Below, piece after piece: positions 9,056 to 14,971 of a DNA stretch of 29,290 bases (position 1 is its first letter; every line of letters starts with the position of its first letter). The DNA is from a virus. A model generated the notes under the pieces. That model was not told the origin of the DNA. It worked only from the letters and a program-made list of their open reading frames with translations, and ran no database searches. The translations under genes and the position numbers were made by a program. The DNA lies in the IMG/VR virus record IMGVR_UViG_3300050029_000092, positions 1 through 29,290 of that record; one strand, written 5' to 3'.

Positions 9056-9532
9056 ATGATTACTTTTGATGAAGCATTTGATCGACTAGTCGGTAACGAA
9101 GGAGGGTACTCCTTCGATCCGAAGGACCCCGGAGGAGAGACGAACTGGGGGATCTCTAAACGGAGTTACCCTCAGGTGGATATCAAGAACCTTTCGAAGG
9201 AACAGGCAAAGCTGATCTATTACCAGGACTTCTGGAAGCCCTTGTCAGATGCGCACCCCGCCATCAAATTCCAGGTGTTCGACTTCGCTGTGAACTCGGG
9301 AGTGTCTACCGCGATTCGTAAACTCCAACAGGTCGTAGGAACTGCGGACGACGGTCACTGGGGACCTATCTCCCACTCCTACCTGATGAATATGGACGTA
9401 AACGACGTGCTGATGCTGTTTGTAGCGGCGCGAATACGCTTCTGGACTTCCCTATCCACGTGGCAGACGTTCGGTAAGGGTTGGGCAAATCGCGCAGCCG
9501 ACGATCTTGAATATGCAGCAAAGGATAACTGA
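9056..9532 (+). CDS. Endolysin, GH108-type N-acetylmuramidase
   Basis: 158 residues. Start chosen at ATG 9056 behind AGGAG; an in-frame upstream ATG at 9014 lies inside the preceding gene. It is predicted to cut the beta-1,4 bond of peptidoglycan. Residues 14-18 (NEGGY) hold the catalytic Glu15 of glycosyl hydrolase family 108, followed by DPGGETNWGISKR, the usual second block. The C-terminal part (FWTSLSTWQTFGKGWANRA) matches the peptidoglycan-binding module that accompanies GH108 domains. It has no signal peptide, so release through a holin is expected, which fits its place between two membrane-protein genes. Length is normal for the family. Confidence 0.9.
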   Translation: MITFDEAFDRLVGNEGGYSFDPKDPGGETNWGISKRSYPQVDIKNLSKEQAKLIYYQDFWKPLSDAHPAIKFQVFDFAVNSGVSTAIRKLQQVVGTADDGHWGPISHSYLMNMDVNDVLMLFVAARIRFWTSLSTWQTFGKGWANRAADDLEYAAKDN

Positions 9533-9837
9533 TGTTTACGTTCTTCACAAACCTTTTCAACCACAAACGGTCGGTCAGCCCGTGTGGAAATTGTAACTTG
9601 CTGACCACAACCTTAGGAATCCATCTCATGACAACTCTCGCTGAAATCCAAGCCGGCCTTAACCAGGTTACGGCTAATCTGAATGCGCTTACGACGGCAG
9701 TCGCAGCGATCCCACGGGCAGTTCCCGTAGGTAGCGTGCTTGTGGATCAGACTGTGCTTGACGCAGTTGGCACGCAAGTTACTTCTGTGAATACTCAAGT
9801 GACGAACCTCACAGCATCTATCCCGCCTGCTGTGTAA
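9532..9837 (+). CDS. Small hypothetical protein of the lysis cassette
   Basis: The frame opens at ATG 9532, overlapping the endolysin stop as TGATG behind AAGGAT, and ends at 9837 (101 residues). A second possible start, ATG 9628 behind AGGA, would give 69 residues. The first 32 residues contain Phe-rich FTFFTNLF and a CGNC motif. The remainder (LAEIQAGLNQVTANLNALTT, then VTSVNTQVTNLTASIPPAV) is a Thr/Asn/Val-rich helical repeat like short trimeric coiled coils. The position is where phages often keep spanins, but I see neither a lipobox nor an N-terminal anchor with a long periplasmic helix. Function unknown. Confidence 0.5.
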   Translation: MFTFFTNLFNHKRSVSPCGNCNLLTTTLGIHLMTTLAEIQAGLNQVTANLNALTTAVAAIPRAVPVGSVLVDQTVLDAVGTQVTSVNTQVTNLTASIPPAV

Positions 9838-9843
9838 CCCTCT

Positions 9844-9879
9844 AGGCCTGGAGTACTCGCAAGGTCTTCCAGGCCTTTT
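9844..9879 (+). terminator. Rho-independent terminator
   Basis: Perfect 9-bp stem AGGCCTGGA (9844-9852) with TCCAGGCCT (9868-9876), followed by more T residues. It sits between 9837 and the gene at 9895 and probably attenuates read-through into that gene. Confidence 0.75.
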
Positions 9880-9894
9880 CCATAAGGAAATAAA

Positions 9895-10398
9895 ATGGAT
9901 CCGATCTCAATCGCAATGGGCTTGTCCCAGTTCGTTCCGGCTATCGTTCGCTGGGTTAGCGGGAGTGATAAGGCAGGGGACGCTGCGCAAAAGGTGGTGG
10001 AGGTGGCGACGTCGCTTACGGGGAAACCAGCGGATCAGGTGGTGGATGCGCTCAAAGCAGACCCCTCGCTCGTGCTGGAATTCCGCCGGGCGGTTATGGC
10101 TAATGAACAGCAGATGGATGCGATGTATCTGGCCGATGTAGCTGATGCGCGGAAGCGGGACGTGGAGCTTAAGGTCCATAACTACCGCGCGGATTCCATG
10201 TACGTCCTAGCAGTAATTCTCATTTCAGCCCTGGTCTGGACAACACTCAAGTCTGAGATGGATGAGTACGCCAAGGGAATTGTGACGCTGGTGCTTGGGC
10301 GTTTCCTTGGGTACTTGGATAACATCTACAACTTTGAATTCGGGACGACTCGGGTGAGTAGGACGAAAGATGCTACGATCGAGAACCTTTCGAAGTAA
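9895..10398 (+). CDS. Holin (3-TM, gene-transfer-release type)
   Basis: 167 residues starting at ATG 9895 behind AAGGAAAT. Residues about 70-100 carry MANEQQMDAMYLADVADARK, then VELKVHNYRADSMYVLAVIL, which leads into a membrane segment (about 100-118). A second hydrophobic stretch (about 127-142, TLVLGRFLGYLDNIY) is followed by FEFGTTRVSRTKD. This arrangement, with Arg-Ala-Asp before the first helix and an FxFG(T/S)(T/S) end, is that of the phage holin family described as 3-TM holins for gene-transfer release. It is the last + strand gene, set apart from the endolysin by a terminator. It probably makes the inner-membrane hole that lets the endolysin out. Confidence 0.7.
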   Translation: MDPISIAMGLSQFVPAIVRWVSGSDKAGDAAQKVVEVATSLTGKPADQVVDALKADPSLVLEFRRAVMANEQQMDAMYLADVADARKRDVELKVHNYRADSMYVLAVILISALVWTTLKSEMDEYAKGIVTLVLGRFLGYLDNIYNFEFGTTRVSRTKDATIENLSK

Positions 10399-10410
10399 GG
10401 TTACGTAGTT

Positions 10411-10440
10411 CGCTCGGATTATGGATGGATAATCCGAGCG
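10411..10440. terminator. Bidirectional terminator hairpin between convergent blocks
   Basis: Perfect 12-bp inverted repeat CGCTCGGATTAT (10411-10422) and ATAATCCGAGCG (10429-10440) with a 6-base loop. It lies between the last + strand stop (10398) and the last - strand stop (10442). There is no clear T run on either side, but position and perfect symmetry make it the likely end of both transcripts. Confidence 0.8.
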
Positions 10441-10441
10441 A

Positions 10442-11686
10442 TCATGCAACCAAACTGTCCGGCGTAATCCTTCCCGGCGCTGCTGGAGCAGGGTCTGCAG
10501 CTCTGGTTGCACGCAGCATAATTCCCTTCGCTGTATTCACCATAACGAGCTGGCCGGATTGGATAGCCCCGGTTAGAATCCCCTCGAAGTCTCGGAAGTC
10601 TGGAAAGTAGAGGTGGATCATCTTATACGCCTCGCCGTAGGGGAGTTCTCCCTTGCGCTGAACGAACTCGATGAAGCGCTCAGCTTGCATGGAGATCTCA
10701 CTGCGACCGATGCGGGAGAACACTTTGGGCATGTCGGTTTCTAGGTCCTCCAGCATCGTGTTCGCGAGCTGAAGGTCCTCCAGGTCAATGATCCGGGAGT
10801 CTCCGCGGGAGGCGCTGAGCACCATCGCCACCTTGTGCATGTGGGTCTGCTTCCGAGCGGCATAGCCCTCTGCCATCTGGTCATCCATGCGGGAGACGGA
10901 GTCTTCCCAGAAGCTCTGATACCAAGAGGAACCCCAGGCACGGGCTTCGGGGGATAGGGAGAATGGCCCGGTCATCATGCTGATTTGCTCAAGGTCGTGG
11001 ATCAACTTCTCTCGCATCACGGCATCTCCGGAAGTCACCTGCTCATCCACGTAAGCGACGTATTTCTCCTTCTTGTCCGCGTAGACGAATAGGCAGCGGG
11101 AGGACAGGCCGCCTCCAATCATTGCCTGGGGCATGTTGTCAGCAATCCAATGGGGAGTGGTGCCCGCCTGGAGGTTGATCCACGGCGCCTCGACTGTGTC
11201 GTTGCCGCTCATCTTTGTAATCTTCTCGTAGGAGCGTTTGCCGTCCCAGAGCTCGATGAGCAGGTTGACCATTTCCTTGTCCTGAAGATTGAGCAACGAT
11301 CCCAGCTCCGACGCGACGAGGGTAAGCGGAGACATAGGGTGCCATTCGCTGTTGTATTCGAAGGCCTCCGACGCTGCTGCGAATGCCGTGACGAGCGCCT
11401 GCCATGTGATGGAGTTCGGACCGAACTTAATCCCTGGGACTTGCTTGAGCAGGTCGGTGCTTATGTCGATCGTGGTAGACTTGGCCACGACTCCCGGCGG
11501 TGCGACGAATATCAGGTAAAATGACGGATACCAACAGAAGCGTTTTTGATCTAACCATACACGTCGACGAAGGCACCCCGCTACCGTGCCGACGGCGGAC
11601 CAGAAGTGCATTCGCTTGGGAGCCTCGGTAACGGAAGCGTACTCGGTGTATTGCTTGATCCAGTCCTTATAGTAGCGTTCACCCAT
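10442..11686 (-). CDS. DUF3987-like replicative helicase/primase-associated ATPase
   Basis: 414 residues from ATG 11686 to TGA 10442, the promoter-distal end of the replication block. The N terminus (ERYYKDWIKQYTEYASVTEA, then FWSAVGTVAGCL) is the usual opening of DUF3987-type phage helicases. The P-loop, residues 62-71, reads APPGVVAKST. This is one residue longer than GxPGxGKS and lacks the Gly before Lys, so it is a variant Walker A; Lys69 and Ser70 are kept. A Walker B-like LTLVASELGSLL follows near residue 126. It probably unwinds DNA for the polymerase encoded upstream in the same operon. The first 8 bases overlap the preceding gene. Ala/Pro-rich C terminus. Confidence 0.7.
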   Translation of the reverse strand: MGERYYKDWIKQYTEYASVTEAPKRMHFWSAVGTVAGCLRRRVWLDQKRFCWYPSFYLIFVAPPGVVAKSTTIDISTDLLKQVPGIKFGPNSITWQALVTAFAAASEAFEYNSEWHPMSPLTLVASELGSLLNLQDKEMVNLLIELWDGKRSYEKITKMSGNDTVEAPWINLQAGTTPHWIADNMPQAMIGGGLSSRCLFVYADKKEKYVAYVDEQVTSGDAVMREKLIHDLEQISMMTGPFSLSPEARAWGSSWYQSFWEDSVSRMDDQMAEGYAARKQTHMHKVAMVLSASRGDSRIIDLEDLQLANTMLEDLETDMPKVFSRIGRSEISMQAERFIEFVQRKGELPYGEAYKMIHLYFPDFRDFEGILTGAIQSGQLVMVNTAKGIMLRATRAADPAPAAPGRITPDSLVA

Positions 11687-11921
11687 GTTTTACTCCGTGG
11701 TATTCTTGTTCGCTTGAGTCGGTGAAACCGTAGGCCCCCGGCCACGCTTTGTTACACACATAGCAATACTCTCTTACACGCTTCAAAGGAAATCCAGCTA
11801 CAACGGTGCAAATACAATGGCCGCGTAGCCAGCAGAGTAAAGACTTGATCCAATCTGGGTAGTGTCTAGTAGTCATAGATGTAATATAGAGCATATCGGT
11901 CCTGTAGCTTTGCATTTCCAT
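11679..11921 (-). CDS. Small Cys-rich hypothetical protein
   Basis: About 80 residues ending at TGA 11679 inside the start of the helicase gene. The start is uncertain: ATG 11921 has a weak AGG site, TTG 11936 is also possible, and ATG 11876 would give MTTRHYPDWIKSLLCWL. The Cys/His pattern (LLCWLRGHCIC, then EYCYVCNKAW) suggests a zinc-bound mini-domain. No family is recognised. It is kept as a gene because it fills the space between two replication genes with only short overlaps, as the whole operon does. Confidence 0.5.
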   Translation of the reverse strand: MEMQSYRTDMLYITSMTTRHYPDWIKSLLCWLRGHCICTVVAGFPLKRVREYCYVCNKAWPGAYGFTDSSEQEYHGVKHG

Positions 11922-11940
11922 CTGTAGCCTGTCCAACAGA

Positions 11941-12192
11941 TCACTGGTTTGTAAGTTGGTGTTGGCATACGTCTCCCCAGTTTAGCTGTAGGGTTGTAGT
12001 TTTATGTAGCTCAATAGCTATTTCTTGGAGTTGCCCGCCCTGTGTTACGTCAGGCCCGATGCCCACAATCCTGAAACGAATAATGCCTGGGTATCTAATA
12101 TCTTGGTCTATAGAATTCAGTGTAGCGTTTGGAGGTAACTGCAAAAGTTCTTCTAGCTGCTCGCATGTGAGGGTTATAATGCAGGCTTTCAA
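11941..12192 (-). CDS. Small hypothetical protein, TTG start coupled to DNA polymerase
   Basis: 83 residues. The start is chosen at TTG 12192, which overlaps the polymerase stop as TTGA and has an ideal GGGGAG seven bases upstream. The frame stays open further upstream only because it runs antiphase to the polymerase. The product begins with LKACIITLTCEQLEELLQL, then has a Gly/Ile-rich beta region (RFRIVGIGPDVTQGGQ). Its end, LQLNWGDV, resembles the polymerase C terminus STISWGDVS and is encoded by the same 14-bp sequence. No known family. Translational coupling implies production in step with the polymerase. Confidence 0.6.
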   Translation of the reverse strand: MKACIITLTCEQLEELLQLPPNATLNSIDQDIRYPGIIRFRIVGIGPDVTQGGQLQEIAIELHKTTTLQLNWGDVCQHQLTNQ

Positions 12193-12207
12193 GATACGTC
12201 TCCCCAG
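11967..12207 (-). repeat. 14-bp direct repeat encoding the WGD(V) ends of two adjacent genes
   Basis: CTGGGGAGACGTAT occurs at 12207-12194, at the end of the polymerase gene, and at 11980-11967, near the end of the following gene, in the same reading phase (WGDV in both). The first copy also supplies the ribosome binding site for the TTG-start gene. The second is followed by ATG four bases after GGGGAG and could start a 26-codon frame. Confidence 0.6.
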
Positions 12208-13628
12208 GATATGGTGGAAGTCTTCACTCCTGTCGGGATGATCAACGGAACCTCGTAAGGTATCTCGATACGCGAATACCGCTCCATAAGGGGTAATATA
12301 GTAGCGGAGCGATGGGTCGGGAATTGCCCCGCCAGGGAGTCGTGAACCTGTAAAAGGACCTGCACTTCCGGGATGTTCTCGTAGAAACTTGTCCAGATCC
12401 TGTTGATCAAGATCCCGACGGTGGACTGCGGGACCCAGGCTAATGCTTCTGGAAGTAAGGCTTCCAATCTGTCGAATATGTACCATCTGTAACCCCATTT
12501 ATTTTCAACGTAGCGATACTTGTGGATCTGTTCAAACGTCCGCTTATGCCATGCGTGAATACCGGGGTGAGCTGCAAACCAAGCTTTCTGTGCTTGATCA
12601 ATCTCGTGGATGGTGCGCCCGGTGTGAGCTGCAACTGTCTTTGCGCCTCCCCCATAATTACTTGCGTGACAGAACACTTTAGCAAACTCTCGCGCGTGCT
12701 TCAGCGGAATACGGTGATCCGCGTAGCGAGGGTGCGTCTCCACCAGTTCATCGAGGGGAGGCATGGACTTCTTCGCTATCATAAACGCATTCATCAGGTG
12801 CATGTCTACCCCCTGCGTCATCGCGGCTATCCACTCCGGCTCCCCCGCTTCCCGCACTACGATTTGAAGGTCTGCTCGGTCAAGGTCCATGTCGAAGAAA
12901 GTAAAGCCCTGGTCCGGTCCATACATTGCTCGTATGTTAGGCAGGGTGAAGTCCATACTTCCTCGAGCAGCTGCTTTACCGCTGGATTTAGACTTCTCCG
13001 AAGGTATGGTTTGCAGATTTCCTCCACTTCCGAAAGGGTTTTTGGACGAGGAAAGGCGGTATGAGTAAGGGGCAGATTTTCCACCAGCGTCTCCAGCTAT
13101 GTTGAATGAGCAACGCATCCGGCCATCTTCGTCAAGCGGCATCATGACGAAGTCTTTGAGGAACTTATGGAGCGTACGAATGTCTGCGATGCAATTGCAG
13201 ATTGGTTTGATCAGAGGCTCCTTCGCGGCGATCTTGGTCAGCGCTTCGTCATCCACGGTTGGAGCCATGATGGTTCGGCCCTGGGCGACGGTGCGTTTGT
13301 AAATCACGGGTTGCTTCAGATCGTCGTAGAACAGCGCCTGCATCTGTTTAGGTGATGCGGGATTTATAGAGTGTCCTAGTAGATTATAAAGAAACGCCTC
13401 TCGTTTTGATAACTCCTCCTGAATGTCCAACGCCATTTGATTCTTTATGGAAGGTCTGATGCGAACTCCTTTAATCATGGCAGCTAGAACAGGCTTAAAT
13501 AACTTTTGCTGAATCTCATCTACATGAGAAAGTTTCATAGCCTGCGCTGTGATCTGTAGAACTTCTCCGACCTCTCGGGTATATACACAATCTTTACAGT
13601 TATATTCCCACAACTGGTCATCGCTCAT
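12189..13628 (-). CDS. DNA polymerase, family A, polymerase subunit (split gene)
   Basis: 479 residues from ATG 13628 behind GGAGGA. Template-directed DNA synthesis. Motif A is DMDLDRADLQIV (Asp246/Asp248 to Asp253), motif B is REFAKVFCHASNYGG (Arg313, Lys317) and motif C is QVHDSL (His429, Asp430). These are the three family A palm and finger motifs, in order. The first 15 residues (SDDQLWEYNCKDCVY) contain Tyr9 and Asp13 of exonuclease motif III, while exonuclease motifs I and II lie in the separate upstream gene at 13713-14726. The gene is therefore split inside the 3'-5' exonuclease domain. The two products probably assemble. The C terminus ends in SWGDVS, and the next gene starts at a TTGA overlap. 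Confidence 0.9.
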   Translation of the reverse strand: MSDDQLWEYNCKDCVYTREVGEVLQITAQAMKLSHVDEIQQKLFKPVLAAMIKGVRIRPSIKNQMALDIQEELSKREAFLYNLLGHSINPASPKQMQALFYDDLKQPVIYKRTVAQGRTIMAPTVDDEALTKIAAKEPLIKPICNCIADIRTLHKFLKDFVMMPLDEDGRMRCSFNIAGDAGGKSAPYSYRLSSSKNPFGSGGNLQTIPSEKSKSSGKAAARGSMDFTLPNIRAMYGPDQGFTFFDMDLDRADLQIVVREAGEPEWIAAMTQGVDMHLMNAFMIAKKSMPPLDELVETHPRYADHRIPLKHAREFAKVFCHASNYGGGAKTVAAHTGRTIHEIDQAQKAWFAAHPGIHAWHKRTFEQIHKYRYVENKWGYRWYIFDRLEALLPEALAWVPQSTVGILINRIWTSFYENIPEVQVLLQVHDSLAGQFPTHRSATILPLMERYSRIEIPYEVPLIIPTGVKTSTISWGDVS

Positions 13629-13713
13629 GCTGTCCTCCTATTGTTAGCTTGCTCGGTCCACATAGTCCTCGCGCAAAGGCCTCACGCATACAATCATTAG
13701 CATAGCAGAACAT
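13618..13713 (-). CDS. 31-residue zinc-finger-like ORF in the polymerase split site
   Basis: Start ATG 13713 overlaps the upstream gene stop as TAATG behind GGAGGAG; the stop overlaps the polymerase start. The product (MFCYANDCMREAFARGLCG, then PSKLTIGGQHER) resembles the N-terminal zinc finger of phage HNH homing endonucleases (CxxxxC, then ARGLC, then a His), with Cys3, Cys8 and Cys18 present but the final His displaced. The likely reading is a scar of a homing endonuclease gene that once split the polymerase. It may still be translated, as both junctions are coupled and its start has one of the best ribosome sites nearby. Too short for a firm family call. Confidence 0.55.
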   Translation of the reverse strand: MFCYANDCMREAFARGLCGPSKLTIGGQHER

Positions 13714-14726
13714 TATTTCTCCTCCATTTTCCAGTTAGTGTACCAGTCGCTATAGAGGGAGGCGAGAAAGTCTAGCCCCTTTGGCAACGCGCAGAAGCAA
13801 GAGTGCTGTGTTATCATTGTATCTTGTGCTACGTTTGGTATGAAGTGCCAGTAACGATAGGTATATTGGCAGTCAAATAAAAGATTCTGGCCCCGTACTT
13901 TAATCTTTGGGTGCGTGAGAAGCTTGTATAAATAATAGAGTACCCAGGTTTCTTGCTCGGCCTCCCAGTAGTCAGCATAACCATCAGTTATAGGGATGCA
14001 GATTGCATCTTCAGCTGACCAGGATAGTCCGACGCACCGGATTTGTTTGGAGTGGATACAGGTCTCCAAGTCGAACTCAATCCAGGTCTCTACGGCTTGC
14101 TCTACTTTAGTTATTAAGAAGTCCAGCGTAGATAGTGCCTGGCCAAAGGAGGGCCTGATGATAAAGTTCCACTCAGGCTTGTTTGTGTAATTGTCAGGGG
14201 TAAGCATGTGGCGCTTCGCTCTGCGAAGGTCGGACAGGACGACCGCGCGCTGGGGCCATTCGCGAATCACTGCTCCGGGTGTGAGTGTGGGGATAACCTT
14301 CACTCCCTTGTCCGTCAGCAACTGCGACCCCCGCCACTTTAACACGCCCCAATGACCTGTCAGTGCCCACAACGCCAGGTTACCCATAGCGATGATGATG
14401 TTCGGCTGGACCATGGAGATCTCCGTCTCCAGCTCGTGAACGCCTTGATGGATCTGAGGGAGGCAGTAGAGGCCGCGGATGATCTGGTGGTGCGGGCCAA
14501 TGTCCTTCTTCTTCAGGGCCACGAACGCGGATATCTGGCCGAGCGGAGGACGCTCCTTGCAGGCATACGTGGTGTAGCACTCCGAGCGCATTATACCCAC
14601 TTCATGAAGCATCCTGTTCAATTCCATCCCAGCGGCTCCGTCAAACGGAACTCGATCTCGCTCGCCGGGAAATTCCCCTACGACCATAACCCTCGTAGGG
14701 ATGGGACCTTCCCCGTTTATTTTCAT
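13713..14726 (-). CDS. Uracil-DNA glycosylase-like domain fused to polymerase 3'-5' exonuclease (motifs I-II)
   Basis: 337 residues from ATG 14726, which overlaps the previous stop as ATGA. Residues 12-165 resemble a family 4/5 uracil-DNA glycosylase (VMVVGEFPGERDRVPFDGAA; later IIIAMGNLALWALTG). The usual HPA motif is replaced by TLTPGAVIRE, so glycosylase activity is doubtful. Residues 213-330 are the N-terminal part of a DEDD exonuclease: motif I IEFDLET (Asp219, Glu221), motif II GQNLLFDCQY (Asn281, Asp285) and QDTMITQH (Asp302). The domain stops at residue 337 without motif III, which is at the start of the polymerase gene. UDG-exonuclease-polymerase fusions are known in phages as one chain; here it is two. 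Confidence 0.8.
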   Translation of the reverse strand: MKINGEGPIPTRVMVVGEFPGERDRVPFDGAAGMELNRMLHEVGIMRSECYTTYACKERPPLGQISAFVALKKKDIGPHHQIIRGLYCLPQIHQGVHELETEISMVQPNIIIAMGNLALWALTGHWGVLKWRGSQLLTDKGVKVIPTLTPGAVIREWPQRAVVLSDLRRAKRHMLTPDNYTNKPEWNFIIRPSFGQALSTLDFLITKVEQAVETWIEFDLETCIHSKQIRCVGLSWSAEDAICIPITDGYADYWEAEQETWVLYYLYKLLTHPKIKVRGQNLLFDCQYTYRYWHFIPNVAQDTMITQHSCFCALPKGLDFLASLYSDWYTNWKMEEK

Positions 14727-14815
14727 GATACAGTTTCCTTTTCAAAAACAAGTCTTGCTTTTATTGCCAACTCTTTATAATGCTTATTATTTGTGTTATA
14801 GCAGCGATGCTTCAT
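14723..14815 (-). CDS. 30-residue HNH-like remnant ORF
   Basis: Starts at ATG 14815 overlapping the exonuclease-fragment stop (ATGA) and ends at TGA overlapping the start of the UDG-exonuclease (ATGA). The product begins MKHRCYNTNNKHYKELAIK. The MKxRCYNxNNKxYK stretch is a hallmark of a common phage HNH homing endonuclease class, but the following YGxRGI and HNH core are absent. In the upstream extension of this frame the residues CAWSD precede MKHRCYN, as they would in an intact HNH protein. I read it as the leftover of a homing endonuclease insertion. The base composition is AT-rich compared with neighbouring genes. Whether the peptide has any role is unknown. Confidence 0.5.
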   Translation of the reverse strand: MKHRCYNTNNKHYKELAIKARLVFEKETVS

Positions 14816-14970
14816 GTCAGACCATGCACAGCTAGTGCGCCCCCGGTTGTAGTGTTGCTTGGTTTGTAACGAGACTCTGAAGCTGTGACGGAATTTGCCC
14901 AAGCTAGTTCAATAACTTCCTGCGGTTCGAAGCCGTTGGTCTCTGTATCGCTTATGAGTAGCGTCGTCAT
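14812..14970 (-). pseudogene. Truncated DnaQ-like 3'-5' exonuclease
   Basis: 52 codons from ATG 14970 behind AGGAG. The start TTLLISDTETNGFEPQEVIE is exonuclease motif I (Asp8, Glu10, Thr11, Gly13) of DnaQ/RNase T-type enzymes. RYKPSNTTTGGALAVHGLT matches the next conserved block, which ends in a His-containing AVHGxT. The frame then stops, so motifs II and III are missing. A complete enzyme would be about 180-250 residues. The break coincides with the HNH-like remnant at 14723-14815, so insertion and decay are the likely cause. Translation start and coupling are intact, so a short peptide may still be made. Confidence 0.65.
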
Positions 14971-14971
14971 A

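Noticed and set aside
12193-12498. Upstream extension of the small gene that follows the polymerase
   Set aside because: It lies entirely over the polymerase motif C region in another phase; the TTG 12192 start with GGGGAG is far better.
13160-13187. GGAACTT, 16 bases, TCTGC on the + strand
   Set aside because: Lies inside the polymerase gene on the antisense strand with a poor -10. One such partial match is expected by chance.
14143-14170. AAGTTCC (GGAACTT on - strand) in the UDG-exonuclease gene
   Set aside because: No TCnAA at 16 bases; the corresponding bases read TTTGG.
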